Made by a program: the position numbers and the translations under genes. Below the pieces are notes generated by a model. That model saw nothing but the letters and a program-made list of their open reading frames with translations, was not told the origin of the DNA and ran no database searches. A stretch of DNA of 30,248 bases from a virus: the IMG/VR virus record IMGVR_UViG_3300032331_001341, positions 1-30,248 of that record; one strand, written 5' to 3'. This document shows positions 30,071 through 30,248 of this stretch, piece by piece (within the stretch, counting starts at the first letter, position 1; each line of letters begins with the position of its first letter).

Positions 30071-30248
30071 ATGAGCAAAATCCAATCAATCATCCACGAT
30101 CTGCGCGTCCTTAAGGCGGTTCACCCCGAGGCGCACGGGAGAGTGCTGCTCACTGCGGCGGACATCATCGAGCAGGCCGAGTGGATCATTGCCAACGCAG
30201 AGCCGGCGCCTGACATCTACGTTGACCCAGAACGCCGAGGTCAATGGC
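30071..30248 (+). CDS. 5' part of small hypothetical protein spanning the junction
   Basis: ATG 30071 follows the iteron array (context CAACCAAAACCATG, no Shine-Dalgarno) and starts MSKIQSIIHDLRVLKAV. Continuing at base 124 the frame ends at 161, giving 71 residues. See the matching segment at 1-161. Located next to the origin, it may be a replication accessory protein, but nothing in the sequence proves it. Confidence 0.75.
   Translation, partial: MSKIQSIIHDLRVLKAVHPEAHGRVLLTAADIIEQAEWIIANAEPAPDIYVDPERRGQW
30126..30248. repeat. terminal redundancy, right copy
   Basis: Exact copy of bases 1-123. It is the point where the circular assembly closes. Confidence 0.95.

Noticed and set aside
1-30248. 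Integrase, repressor, tRNA or CRISPR array
   Set aside because: Looked for tyrosine/serine recombinase motifs, CI-like pairs on opposite strands, cloverleaf sequences and regular spacer arrays, and found none by eye.

Overview
This window is one complete small double-stranded DNA phage genome of the lambda-like tailed type (siphovirus layout), assembled slightly past its own end. Bases 1-123 are repeated exactly at 30126-30248, so the unit is 30,125 bp and a 71-residue gene runs across the junction. Every credible gene is on the + strand, packed tightly, usually with 4-base ATGA stop/start overlaps. I see no integrase, repressor, tRNA, transposon or CRISPR array. The phage is therefore probably lytic, although absence of recognisable genes is weak evidence. 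The host cannot be read directly. Most starts have no Shine-Dalgarno sequence (typical start contexts are AAATATG, ACTTATG, AACCATG and ACGACAATG), and base composition is moderately GC-rich. That points to a lineage that often initiates without Shine-Dalgarno pairing (Verrucomicrobia or Planctomycetes relatives, or GC-rich Bacteroidetes). This is a low-confidence inference.

Layout. 162-3049: terminator, small helix-turn-helix protein, then terminase small (Nu1-like) and large (GpA-like) subunits, with three copies of a 16-bp palindromic repeat around the small-subunit gene. 3188-7178: head genes (gpW-like completion protein, portal, S49 head protease, coiled-coil scaffold-like protein, major capsid protein). 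7232-9786: connector, tail completion, two tandem paralogous tail-tube-like proteins, and a G/GT tail chaperone pair joined by a very well formed -1 frameshift signal. 9779-14506: tail component, short tape measure and tail-tip proteins. 14509-19272: Ig-like/BppU-like protein, collagen-like protein and three fibre/adhesin genes built from shared modules, two of them ending in glycine-rich adhesin domains. 19274-21215: lysis cassette of four to five small, mostly membrane proteins plus a GH108-type endolysin. 21404-23116: small accessory genes under an apparent leaderless promoter. 23088-25118: exonuclease (RecB/Cas4-like with Fe-S cysteines), RecT-like annealing protein and an SSB-like protein ending in DNIPF. 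25162-29867: small proteins, DEAD/DEAH helicase, Phage-ABA-sandwich-like protein, VRR-NUC nuclease and a TOPRIM primase fused to a VirE-type helicase. 29869-30054: an iteron array flanking an AT-rich segment, a strong candidate replication origin.

How it works together. The right third supplies replication and recombination around the 29.9 kb origin. The left and central parts make terminase, head, tail, fibres and lysis proteins. Strong hairpin plus U-tract structures sit directly before the gpW-like, scaffold/capsid and post-capsid genes. They leave no space for a new promoter, so downstream expression should rely on read-through, antitermination or RNA processing.

The observations most worth following are the frameshift element at 9544-9593, the iteron array at 29869-30054, the three 16-bp repeats around terS, the terminators abutting start codons, and the tandem 100-residue tail-tube candidates.
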